NCBI GenBank assembly: GCA_029891385.1
Contig: CM057228.1
Span: 34,847,023-34,911,022, forward strand
DNA: 64,000 nt
Reading direction: 5' to 3'
Origin: Erythroxylum novogranatense
Lineage: Eukaryota > Streptophyta > Magnoliopsida > Malpighiales > Erythroxylaceae
Below are positions 1 to 10,371 of this stretch, in pieces. The translations under genes and the position numbers were made by a program. Position 1 is the stretch's first letter, and each line of letters begins with the position of its first letter. Below the pieces are notes generated by a model. That model worked only from the letters and a program-made list of their open reading frames with translations. It ran no database searches and was not told the DNA's origin.

Positions 1-17
1 GCCAAGTTGCAATGATG

Positions 18-25
18 TATAAAGG
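18..25 (+). promoter_or_regulatory. Possible TATA box of the HAD phosphatase gene
   Basis: The sequence TATAAAGG lies about 105 bases upstream of the ATG at 129, a normal distance for a plant core promoter with a short 5' leader. Only 17 bases precede it in the window, so no upstream elements can be judged. Confidence 0.35.
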
Positions 26-128
26 CACTCTTTATTTTGCTCGGCTCTTAATCATTTACCTACGTCAGGACCGCCATCGCCACCGCCGCCGTCACGACCA
101 CAGACGTGAAACGATTCGTTGATTCGTA

Positions 129-2772
129 ATGGCCGAGTTAACTCAGGCCGAGGTGGTGTACTCGCCTCGCTCGCTGCGAGTATGGCGAACACTCTGGAAT
201 TGGTTGGGTTTCTTCTTCCAGATCTTTCTATCAATCCTAAGGGCTCTAGGACACCTTCCTCTTCTCTCTTCTTCTTCTTCTTCTTCTTCTCACTCCTTTA
301 AGCCCTTGCCGGTTGTTGAATTGTCGGAGACTGATCATCTTTCGGCCCTCGAGATCGCCGCCGATCCTGATTCACTCGTCGCCGATGAGACTGTTCAGAA
401 ACTCACGGTACTGTTTTCCTTTTCAAGTTCTGTCTTGATTTGACTTTTCCATTGATCGCTGTTGGACATTTGTTTTTGGTATTGAATCAGTTGTGGCGTA
501 TTTTCAAAGGACAAATATTAGTTTCTATTGCCTTTTAAGTTAAAGCTCTTGGCGTCGCTTATTTTTGGGTTACTGTTTTATTTGAAATTATTGGAAACTG
601 AAATATATGTAAATGAAAATGAGGTTTCAACAGCTAATTATTTGTTAACAGTGGACCAGCATAACTTGTCTTGTAAAGTCCTAGTATCGTTGTCTTGTCT
701 ATGTTTTTATAGTAAGCGATGACATGAATATAAGGATTTACTCCTTAATTTGTTAGAGGACATCTATTAAGAGCAGAATCTTGAAGTCTATGTGAACTGT
801 TGTCTGTTGGTTGCCTCAAAGTTTTGGCTTTGTAAGAACGGAATCTGTAGTCATTACTGCAGAACCATTTTTTTTTTTCTAATTTCACTTCATGTTGGGT
901 GAGACTGACACGTGAATTTGCAGGTGGTTCTGGACTTGGATGAAACTCTAGTATGTGCATATGAGACATCGAGCTTACCCATTGTTCTACGAAATCAAGC
1001 AATAGAAGCTGGGTTAAAGTGGTTTGAGTTGGAATGTGTTTCATCTGACAAGGTTTTATTAATAGTTTTGTAGTAAGGCAGTTGCCTAGGAAATTTTTAG
1101 AGAAACCCTTTTGACTTGAATATGTTGGTGTTTGAAGGAATTTGAAGGAAAGCCTAAGATCAATTATGTTACGGTGTTTGAGCGGCCTGGACTGGATGAA
1201 TTCCTGAAACAACTTGGTGACTTTGCTGACCTTGTGCTCTTTACAGCTGGCCTTGAAGGTCTGATTATCACCACTACAAATACAATCTTCTGTCAGCCTG
1301 TTATATCTTTTCATTTTATCTTTGATTTTCTTGGAAATTCAGTTACTCTCTATGACGTTTACAGGTTACGCTAGACCACTTGTTGATAGGATAGATACAG
1401 AAAAGAGATTTTGTCTTCGCCTATATCGACCTTCTACAACTAGCACGTAAGTACTGTCCTTTCGGTGTCCCTCTCTCTCCTCTGTCTCCCCTCTCTCGTT
1501 ATATTTGTCTTCCCTCCAAATTTATGCCATTACTTAAAGAGCTCATCTCTTGAAATAGGAAACTGTATCAATTTAGATGAGGGTGCTCGTTATGGAAAAC
1601 ATATTCTCCACGCTGACAATTTCCATGAGTACCTTGTATCTATTATTTTCCATATATAACAGTATAAAAATATGGGAAAGATGCCATGAAGATCTTATGT
1701 TTTTCTCCACTTATTTTCTCTTAACTGGATAATCCTTAAAAGATGTGCTCCTTAATTATCAAGAGATCTTTTGGAGGTTGGAAACAACTAAACTTACGTT
1801 CAGTGTGCTGAAATTTTGACTGTTTAGGGTTTTTTCGTTTGTTCAAAGTGCTGCTAGATTAGCCATGGACTGCGATATCCGGTGATGCAGCACTAGGAAA
1901 GGGATCCAGTGAAATATGATTAACATGCTTGTGAGACGTACTTTCCTGGTTAATATATGTGAACTAAGACCTTTATACCTGACAGAACCTGTTTCAACTG
2001 CCACTTGAGAGAAAATATTGTGAGATAAAGCTTGATTCCCTTCTTTTGCACATTCAGTTGTCTGCAGTATCCATCTGCTGCGCCTGGTGTGTGTATAAGA
2101 GCCAATTTTGTAAGATTTCTTTGTTAGTCGCAAGCATTTATTAAAAATTCAAGACAGAGGTTCATGTTTTATTAGCATACACAGATCCTTACAAGGTATT
2201 AAATCTTAAGAAGCGTTAGCTTATGCTATGAAATAAAACTATATGTCCTGCAAAAAGTGAATGATTATGTTAATGACTACTTTCCATGAACGTTATGATG
2301 GCTACTTTACTTATATAGTTTGTTGGGCTCGTAAACATCATTGAAACTTGAGATTGTAATTTATGTCGGCAAGTCTCATATGCTGTTTGTCAATAGGGAA
2401 TACCGGGAGCATGTGAAGGATCTTACTTGCGTGTCAAAGGATCCACGCCGCATTGTTATTGTTGACAACAATCCATTCAGTTTCTTGTTGCAACCAGTGA
2501 ATGGCATTCCGTGTGTTCCATTTTCTGCAGGGCAACCTCATGATACACAGGTACTTGTGTCTTAAGAGTCCCTGAAATCACAGTATTGATTTCCAGTCAA
2601 ATGTTTAGCTTACCACCTCTTCTTGTCCATGATCGATTAGCTTCTGGATGTACTTCTTCCACTCCTGAAGCATCTTTCTGAACAGAAAGATGTGAGGCCC
2701 GTGCTGTACGACAGATTTCACATGCCAGAGTGGTTTCAAAAGCAGGGAATCCCTGCTTCTGGCTTGACATAG
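129..2772 (+). CDS. HAD-superfamily CTD small phosphatase-like protein, six exons
   Basis: Exons read from splice sites and frame: 129-407, 924-1052, 1138-1258, 1365-1446, 2397-2550, 2641-2772. All junctions are GT-AG and phases agree, giving 298 residues. The catalytic HAD motif DLDETL starts exon 2, following VVL. Later blocks are FERPGLDEF and LFTAGLEGYARPL (motif II region), then RRIVIVDNNPFSF (motif III/IV region) and a C-terminal RFHMPEWFQKQGIP block. The N-terminus (MAELTQAEVVYSPRSL, then a hydrophobic FFFQIFLSIL stretch and a serine run) resembles the Arabidopsis At3g55960 type by recall. The family is that of SCP1/FCP1-like Mg-dependent Ser/Thr phosphatases with an Asp nucleophile; the substrate of this plant subgroup is not evident. 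No break was seen. The next gene downstream on the same strand is the CCR3-like kinase. Confidence 0.9.
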
Positions 2773-4231
2773 CAGCACAAGATTGTGCACAACAGCAGTC
2801 TCCTAGCTTTCTCAATACTAGCCTCAGCATGAAGAAGGAATGATGACCTGTTGTATAGTATTATCCTGTCTGCCCGATGCATTAATGGGAAGCAAACTTT
2901 TGGAGCGAAGGAATTATCTTTTGCTTTGATTGATCAACTAGGTACGACAATTAATTATGCTTGTAGATTTGCCCATACTCTGATTGTAAATGTGTATCTT
3001 TCAGAGTCACGAGCTATTCTATTGCGCTGATTATTTGTAATTTATACATCCCCTCGTGATAATTGACTATGCAATTGTTTAAGAAGCATTTAATCTCTGT
3101 GTCTTCTTCCTATTAATTCTAGAGGCAGGCAGGCTTTTCCAACTTAATGCCTCAACTGCATTTAAATCCCCGTACGTATCATTCGAGTTTCCCAATTCGG
3201 TGTTGTCCTATTTAGTCATTTGGGATGACAAAGCAGCATTATAAATGAAACAGGAAAGCCTAGTGATTTTTTCTCAAGTCAAAACACTCAACCAAAATGC
3301 TGATATAGCAGTAGTATTTTAACAAACGTCGTCCATCCAATTGTATACGAAGACTGATCATGCTTCCCAATATAAATTATTAATTGCACTTACCCAAGAA
3401 TTAATGCCATCCTTCTAATTTTCGCGGGAGTGGACCCTAGGCTGGTGTGGGACGGGCTGGATTTCCTAGAGTTAAGGACTTGCCAAGATTGATCGTTGTC
3501 CGGAAATTGTGTGTCTGTACCTGTAAGCATGGTGACAGAAGCGTGGTGATAACTTTGTCAAGTCGGCAACTGGCCTAGCTATTTGTTTGATCTAAGCTTT
3601 AACATCATTACAGCCATGAAACCTTTATTTATTAAAAGCTTTTATCTGTACACTTTTTCACGCCAGAAACCTAATAGTAGTATTGTTTTCAAGCAACTTT
3701 TATGAATATGAACCAATTAATACGCAGACAATCATAGCAACCTCTCATTCTGTTAAAAGTTAAATTGTCACATCTTGGAAATCTCAAAACACTTCTAATT
3801 TGGTTGTAAAGTATGTCACCACCATATAATTTACCTAACCATAATTTTAAAGATAAAGAAGCTATTGGCCCATGCATATATATATATGTATTTACGATGC
3901 TTTCATCTCTTACAACAACTATGATTGTACCCACCAACTACTTAGCTGTTGATAAAGCTCATTGTTATTCCTAAATTAATATCAGTCACCAACTTTTGTG
4001 TCCGTTCACACCACCATTTTGACCAACTTTTACCTAATCACTGCCTACAACCATTTGGATTCTTCTCAATTTCACTTTGTTTCCTGAAAAACGTCCGATA
4101 TGTTCAGTTGCTTTTGTAGGTTCATATTATGAGCTAATCTTATTAAGAACCTTTTTCTGTTTATTTTTAAGAATCAGAATCAGAATCAGAAGAACGTGAT
4201 TTCATAGAAATAGACAATTAAGTTGGACATA
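2773..4231. other. 3' UTR and intergenic sequence
   Basis: The first few hundred bases are probably 3' UTR of the phosphatase gene. The rest is AT-rich unique sequence with short simple repeats (TA run near 3880, AGAATC repeats near 4170). No conserved coding pattern was seen. Confidence 0.5.
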
Positions 4232-4236
4232 GACTC

Positions 4237-4663
4237 TGGTCGGGTTGGTCGTGCTGGATCCGAATTTAGTCATAACGACCCGTGGGTCGATCGGTCCCTC
4301 TTTTAAGGATCAGTTTCATACTTATTGGCTACGCTAAGCCCAGGTCCAATCCACGCATCCATAGCCCATTCGTAGGTGAAACTCTCCCATGCATACGTAA
4401 AGATTTAAACTTAGCATCTGTTCCTTATATAAGGTAAAACTTTGTCATAATACGGTACGTAATCACAACTCTAGTTTTCTCTGCTCACGGCAATCCCACC
4501 TATACAAAACACTAACTTAAGCGTCGGAGGGGTTTATCGGAAACAACCCCCGATGTGTCTTTTTTGTTTTGCAGGAACCTTCAAGCCGTAACTCTTATGA
4601 GGAGCAGTTAATCCCATGGATTCAAACGGCAGTATGCAGCCTCGTCACAATCCGGCAGAACCA
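4237..4663 (+). mobile_element. Solo LTR of the Tat-like Ty3/gypsy family
   Basis: A 427-bp segment starts TGGTCGGG and ends GCAGAACCA. It aligns along its length with the two LTRs of the element at 41640-49765: it shares the AACGACCCGTGGG block, the CTCCCATGCA block, TATATAAGGT and the TTTGTTTTGCAG block. It is flanked by a perfect 5-bp duplication GACTC at 4232-4236 and 4664-4668. No internal region is present, so this is a solo LTR left by LTR-LTR recombination. The TATATAAGG is probably the LTR promoter. Confidence 0.88.
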
Positions 4664-4668
4664 GACTC

Positions 4669-6131
4669 CAAATACAACTACAAAGTTTGACCGAGGCTTG
4701 GAGCATGTGTAACGATGATCTTTTTTTTTTTCCCCTCTAATTAGAGCAAGCCTTTAAGGCCTAGTATATGTTATTCCTTCCAGTTCCAACCACGTATCTA
4801 CGAAAAGATTGAAGCAGATTTCTATGCTATTTTGTGTTACTCTTACAAGTTTGATGTAAAGATTGGTTTAAAAATTTCCCATAATCTTTCACCAATTCTC
4901 AAACGCAAATCCTGATGATAACTAATTTAATAAAAAAGAACTTTAAATCAGCCATTTCGTTTAGTTAAAGGTTCCAAACTTGAGACGAAAATTAATAATT
5001 GAAATGGTCTGGAAAGTGTTTGAGCAAATACTATAGCAAAGAGTAAAAGGGATGATGGATAATCCAATAATCGTCTAATTCTACGACGAATTAACAAGGT
5101 TAATCAATCTACCACTACGAATTGTCAAATCACGATCTAAAATGAACGCTTGTTTTAATTAATAATTAAAACTATGCATTATGAGTTCTACCTCTTTGTT
5201 TGTCCTTGGAGGGAAAGCAACCTAATCTTGAAATATCACCTTTTTCATCTATAAATATGCCCCACCAAAGCTAAATAAGTCTATAACTAATCTCTTCAAT
5301 TCTAACAAATGAAATAGCATGTCAAGGTTTTGGATTAACCCCAAAAACGAAATAAAAAGACAGAGCATTGATCTTAAAGCAGCTCAGGTGTTGCCTAAAA
5401 TTTACAGGAAATGAACTAATCATTTGGGATTTGCTGAAATTGGCTAATGCAAAATAAGTAGAGAGTTGGGTTTCGTTTAGGGTTGTAATAAGATTTCGAC
5501 ATAGACCAGGAATTGAACACGTCAAAGTTTGGGTTGAGCATTGGAAAAAGGGTAGTGGTTGACCACCACACAAAAGAAATCCGCACGAAGCCTCGCTTTT
5601 ATGCTTTCCTTTTCTTTCATTTTGCGGCGTAATATTGGTGCTATCTTGACCAAGTCATTGATATCTGAATACCTAAAAAGCTCGGATTTTTAGTATTCAG
5701 ATTTCAATTATAAAACGAAAACGTTTGATAATCCCTCGCTAGTCAAAGTTTAATAAATTTTCATACATATTTATTACTGCTACTGTTAAAACTGCTTTGC
5801 TTTACCTAATAGTAATTATTTTTATTTTTATTAAAAATTTAATATCCAATATCAATTATTATTGCACCGAGTCCAAATCTGAGTCGACTTGTACTCACTT
5901 TCCTTCCTAATGATTAACTGAGCGAGCCGCGTGGGGAAGTCCGAATCTACTTGTAGCTGTGTGATGGAAACATTGCTTTTCTAGTACACTAATTTCCACC
6001 CACGGAAAGCAGCAGAAGCCTCAAAGTTGATTGGTTCAACTTTGGAGTCAACTAGTAACGACATTTTCTTTTGTAATTCCCACTGGCACTGCTGAACGTT
6101 TCTCACATTTTCACAACTGAAACATACAAAC
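4669..6131. other. Intergenic region upstream of the CCR3-like kinase
   Basis: AT-rich unique sequence with no conserved ORF. It should contain the promoter of the kinase gene; only a TATA-like box further downstream is recognisable. Confidence 0.5.
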
Positions 6132-6138
6132 TATAAAA
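6132..6138 (+). promoter_or_regulatory. Possible TATA box of the CCR3-like kinase
   Basis: TATAAAA lies about 180 bases upstream of the start codon. It is followed by a leader with four GAGGCA-type repeats (about 6178-6206) and a CT-rich stretch, typical of plant 5' UTRs. Confidence 0.4.
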
Positions 6139-6311
6139 CTCCTCGACCGTTTTATAAGTTAAATTTCTCTCTTTGTGATGAGGCAGAGGCAGAGGCAGAG
6201 GCACAGAACAAGTTTTTTTCTTTTCCTTCTTCTCTGTTTTCTCCAATGAAGCAGAGTCACCCAAAAACCACGGTCACTAACCCCGTCCACCTGGCACCTA
6301 CTCCCTTTTAG

Positions 6312-8693
6312 ATGACTTCCTCCTCCCTTATTCTCTCCGTCACCTGTTCATTGACCACATTCCTCTCTTTCTTTCAACTCACCAATGGCCTCGGCTCAGG
6401 CTCCACAATCGCCGTCGTCTCCGGCTCTGCAACTGTTTGCGGCGTCGTTGCGGCCGAGTCCACCCACGGCGTCGTCTGCTATCGAGGTGGCCAGGTCATC
6501 GCCATCCAACCCAACGTATCTTTCTCCACAATCTCCGGGGGAGAAAGCTTCTTCTGTGGCGTTCTTGACGGCGGTTACGCTTTCTTATGCTGGGACGCCG
6601 TTAACTCCGCCGGTTTTCACCCACGAAGGGTCTATAATAACCGCAGTGTCTTCGTACAAGACATCGCTGTAGGTGATAATCAAATTTGCGCCACCGTCAA
6701 CACTATAAATAACGTTACAGGGACTGTTACGTGCTGGAGAGGAAATGAACCCCGACGGCCGACTTTTAGCCATCGTTTTGAATCCATCTCATGCGGGTTC
6801 GGCTTCTGTTGTGGGGCTTTGATGAATAGTGGAAGAATTCGGTGTTGGGGTCGCAATTCAGTTATTGCTAGAGAGATAGAGTCAGAGTTTGTGAACATGT
6901 CAATGTCAAGTGTTTCCGTTGGTGGTTCGCATGCTTGTGGGGTGAATTCTACAGGCTTTTTGGTGTGTAAAGGTCATAACTCTTTTGGTCAGTTAAACGT
7001 TCCTGCTAATTCTGCGTTAGAGTACTCGCAAGTGGCTCTTGGAGCGAACCATAGTTGTGCAATCAGACAAAGCAATCAATCTGTTGTTTGTTGGGGAGGA
7101 GGTGGAGGGTACGAGGTTGATGTAACAAAAGGTCTGTTCTTTGAGTCGATTGTTTCAGGTTCCAATTTCACTTGTGGATTGATAGCTTCGAATTTTTCGA
7201 TAATTTGTTGGGGACCCGGTTGGTCTGGTGAGAATCGGATTAACTTGCCTGAAATTCTTCCTGGTCCATGTGTTAAATCGTCTTGTGCTAAATGTGGTTT
7301 GTACTCAGATTCTCAGAGATTGTGCGGTGGTTCAGGGAATATCTGCAATCGCTGTCAGCTTAATGTTACAGTCGTACCTTCACCGACACCTTCAGCGCAG
7401 TCACCGCCAGTGTTGCCTTCGTCCAGACGATCGAAAACTCTGACGACAGGGTTATTGGTGTTTGCCATTGTGGGATCTGTTGGTACGTTTTTGGGTATTT
7501 ATAATATTCTATATTGCTTGTGGACTGGAACTTGTTTTGGGAAGAAAAAAGTGCATAATTCAGTTCAACCAACCGTCACTAGAAATGGTTCTAGTGGTGG
7601 CACAACATCAAACAATAGTATTCTGTCACGATCATCGAAAATAAGACGCCAGAGCTCGCTGGGAATGAGGCGTCAGAGGAGTGGAACCTCGTTGAAGCAC
7701 GCTGACAGGGCTGAGGAATTTAGTCTCTCTGAACTTGCTGCTGCTACCAATGGCTTTTCACTCGAGAACAAGATTGGTGGAGGGAGTTTTGGTATTGTTT
7801 ATAGAGGAAAATTGGCGGATGGTCGCGAAGTGGCAATCAAGAGAGGTGAAACAGACCGAAAGACTAAGAAATTTCAAGAGAAAGACAGTGCGTTTGAATC
7901 AGAATTGGCATTCCTATCAAGGCTTCACCATAAACATTTGGTTATGCTTGTCGGTTTTTGTGAAGATGGCGATGAGAGGCTCTTAGTATACGAGTACATG
8001 AAAAATGGTGCTCTTTATGATCATTTACATGACAAGAACAATGTTGAAAGGAGTAGTAGTGCGATAAATTCCTGGAAAATGAGAATCAAAATTGCATTGG
8101 ATGCTGCTAGAGGTATCGAGTATCTGCACAATTATGCAGTCCCACCAATAATACACAGAGACATCAAGTCGTCCAACATATTGCTCGACGCAAATTGGAT
8201 AGCGAAAGTCTCCGATCTCGGATTGTCCTTGATGGGTCCTGAATCGGACCGCCATTACAAGCCAATGAAAGCAGCAGGAACAGTAGGGTATATCGATCCC
8301 GAGTATTATGGTCTCAATGTATTGACAGCAAAGAGTGACGTGTATGGACTGGGCGTGGTATTGCTGGAACTTTTGACAGGAAAGAGGGCCATAGTGACGA
8401 GCGAAGAGAATGGAGGTTCACCAACGAGCATAGTAGATTTTGCAGTCCCCAAGATAATGGTTAATGAACTGCTGAAGGTTTTGGACCCGAGAATTGGCCC
8501 ACCGGATGTTAATGAAGCAGAAGCTGTGGAGCTGGTCTCATATACTGCAATGCATTGTGTAAATTTGGAAGGAAAAGGCAGGCCAACAATGACGGATATC
8601 GTCTCCAATTTGGAGAGAGCCTTGTCTCTGTGCGCTGATGATGGTAGCCATGGAAGCATCTCTAGCGGTATAATTTCAATTGCCTCCGAGTGA
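6312..8693 (+). CDS. CCR3: CRINKLY4-related receptor-like Ser/Thr kinase (CCR3-like)
   Basis: Intronless ORF of 793 residues. A signal peptide covers about residues 1-26. An extracellular region with RCC1-like crinkly repeats follows (recurring C-G-x-x and CWG/CW motifs, about 30-310) with many N-glycosylation sites. A cysteine-rich TNFR-like stretch lies near 320-351, a Pro/Ser-rich stalk follows, and one membrane segment at about 380-402. The cytoplasmic kinase has glycine loop GGGSFGIV (489-496), VAIK with Lys510, HRD with Asp617 (RD type), and GTVGYIDPEYY in the activation segment. The metal-binding motif reads DLG (Asp635) rather than DFG. Length and intronless layout fit the CCR family, which includes ACR4 relatives acting in cell-layer signalling. 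The choice of CCR3 over CCR4 or CRK1 rests on the neighbouring phosphatase gene, which is also adjacent to CCR3 in Arabidopsis by recall. Ligand unknown. Confidence 0.93.
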   Translation: MTSSSLILSVTCSLTTFLSFFQLTNGLGSGSTIAVVSGSATVCGVVAAESTHGVVCYRGGQVIAIQPNVSFSTISGGESFFCGVLDGGYAFLCWDAVNSAGFHPRRVYNNRSVFVQDIAVGDNQICATVNTINNVTGTVTCWRGNEPRRPTFSHRFESISCGFGFCCGALMNSGRIRCWGRNSVIAREIESEFVNMSMSSVSVGGSHACGVNSTGFLVCKGHNSFGQLNVPANSALEYSQVALGANHSCAIRQSNQSVVCWGGGGGYEVDVTKGLFFESIVSGSNFTCGLIASNFSIICWGPGWSGENRINLPEILPGPCVKSSCAKCGLYSDSQRLCGGSGNICNRCQLNVTVVPSPTPSAQSPPVLPSSRRSKTLTTGLLVFAIVGSVGTFLGIYNILYCLWTGTCFGKKKVHNSVQPTVTRNGSSGGTTSNNSILSRSSKIRRQSSLGMRRQRSGTSLKHADRAEEFSLSELAAATNGFSLENKIGGGSFGIVYRGKLADGREVAIKRGETDRKTKKFQEKDSAFESELAFLSRLHHKHLVMLVGFCEDGDERLLVYEYMKNGALYDHLHDKNNVERSSSAINSWKMRIKIALDAARGIEYLHNYAVPPIIHRDIKSSNILLDANWIAKVSDLGLSLMGPESDRHYKPMKAAGTVGYIDPEYYGLNVLTAKSDVYGLGVVLLELLTGKRAIVTSEENGGSPTSIVDFAVPKIMVNELLKVLDPRIGPPDVNEAEAVELVSYTAMHCVNLEGKGRPTMTDIVSNLERALSLCADDGSHGSISSGIISIASE

Positions 8694-10020
8694 ATTTTCA
8701 ATGATAAGAATAGAAAGAAAATTCACTTAAAATTCTTTTAGAAGATTCATTTTGAGTGTACATTTTTCAGGAAGAAGTAAAAATTAGGAGCTACATACAG
8801 TTCCTTTCTGGTTTACTTTTTGGATTATTTAGATGTTTACGAACATGGGGCTGTAGTATGGGATAGGATTTGAAAGGATTGAGAGCCAAGCCTAGTGAAT
8901 TGCTCATCTTTCTCCATTTTACGACTCTAGTCTAGTGTTGTAATGTTGGAATAAACACTGTAGAGTAATTTTGTACTACTACTACAGTTACATGATGTGC
9001 AGTGTGCAGGCGGACAAAATATGGACACTTTTTCTGAACGTTCTTAAAATGCACCAAAGGATACACTGGTGTGGGCTTGGGATTATGGGATACGCTTATC
9101 GCCTTTGGACACTTGTACCCAATTGGAATAGCCATTTCCAAAGCTTCTAAAAAGATGGACGGTCCAATCGAAAAAGGCGAAAGAGAAAAGTTCAGTTCAA
9201 CTGGGCAAGTAGGCTTCAGGTTTCATAAATAGGGTGCACTGAGATATCAACTTTTGACTCTCAAATGTCAACGGTACTTAGGGTTGAATTGCTTGACATG
9301 TATCATTAATGGCTTCAATTACATCAGGCGGTGGCGGTGGCGGTGCCTCCAAATTTAAAACACTTGGTTATGGTAGGCTTAGCTGCAAGTACATTTAAAT
9401 CGCATTTGGCGAGGATAAACGGTGTGGTGGGCGGAAACTCCGTGTTGTGTGAGGCCAGTTAATTAACCAGATCAAATCCAAAGTCCACCCGGTTGACAGT
9501 AAAATTCAAGCTGAGTTTCATGTGAGGTTATGCGGTCGTTTTACGCAGATAAAAGAACATGCAAAAGGAGTACTACTAAGTCAAAGAACGCCAAGTGGGA
9601 CTTTTAGTAAAAGGGCAGACAAAAACTCCACCTAATTGATAAAATACTAATACATAGGTTCTCCAATATTTCTGGTCTTTCCAATCTCTGTTTCTTTCTT
9701 CTTCTGTCATTCTCAGCAAACCAACTATTATGTAAATGTGAACACATCATCAGTTGTAACAGACATATCAGGTTAGGTAGCATTAAGTTATGCACAGCAG
9801 CAGCCCCAAATCTAACTCTAATAAGTTTTGTAAGAGCACTTTAATGTTTTTCTTTTTCCAGCGGCAGAAAAGGTGTCGGTCGTATCCACTGTATACAGAG
9901 TCCTTTTTTTTTTTCAGAAAAATGAGCTGAGAAAACAAAAGTATGGCATCTCATTGCAACTTTAAGCCACAATGACTTCTTTCCATTCCTAGAAAATGCA
10001 ATTTGAAATTTCTGTACAGT
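8694..10020. other. 3' UTR of the kinase and intergenic DNA
   Basis: AATAAA at 8950-8955 is a plausible polyadenylation signal for the kinase gene. A short GGTGGC repeat lies near 9328-9348. No conserved coding pattern was recognised in the remainder. Confidence 0.45.
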
Positions 10021-10371
10021 CTACAAGAATTGCTTCATAAGCAAAAAGAAGTGTAGTGACCAATTTATGTTTATGCAATTTGACGTGGTAAATTTAGTTA
10101 AACTTAAACGACCCAAGAACCTAGCATGAGAGCGATTATGTTTGTGGATATCTTCTTGGTCTCTTTCATCCAGCCAGTGATCCAGAGGAGACCCTTGTAA
10201 CCAAAAGTATGTTGCCCCAACAGGCCCAACAAAATTGACAATGGTTAGAAGAAGCCCCTCCACATTAGCCGCAACTTTCTGTTCCGAAAGAACGATAACC
10301 AACGAGCAAAGCAAAGAGGCTAGTTGGGCTAGATATAATAAAATCTCTACAAATGAATATTTTTGAGACAT
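10021..10371 (-). CDS. Hypothetical small membrane ORF, start codon supplied by a transposon end
   Basis: Open frame of 116 codons. Residues about 5-30 and 40-60 are hydrophobic (LLYLAQLASLLCSLVIVL and LLLTIVNFVGPVGATYFWL), followed by a charged stretch (HWLDERDQEDIHKHNRSH). I do not recognise the family. The first 12 codons or so lie inside the terminal inverted repeat of the Tigger-like element that starts at 10336. If there is a real gene, its original 5' part was therefore displaced or it begins at an internal exon. The composition is more protein-like than the neighbouring spurious frames, but no homologue could be named. It may be the last exon of a disrupted host gene. Confidence 0.25.
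   Translation of the reverse strand: MSQKYSFVEILLYLAQLASLLCSLVIVLSEQKVAANVEGLLLTIVNFVGPVGATYFWLQGSPLDHWLDERDQEDIHKHNRSHARFLGRLSLTKFTTSNCININWSLHFFLLMKQFL

Noticed and set aside
745..1314. Minus-strand 189-codon ORF over the phosphatase gene
   Set aside because: Antisense to exons 2 and 3, whose + strand reading encodes conserved HAD motifs with proper splice sites.
6385..8701. Several out-of-frame and antisense ORFs within the receptor kinase
   Set aside because: Shadow frames of the 793-residue kinase ORF.
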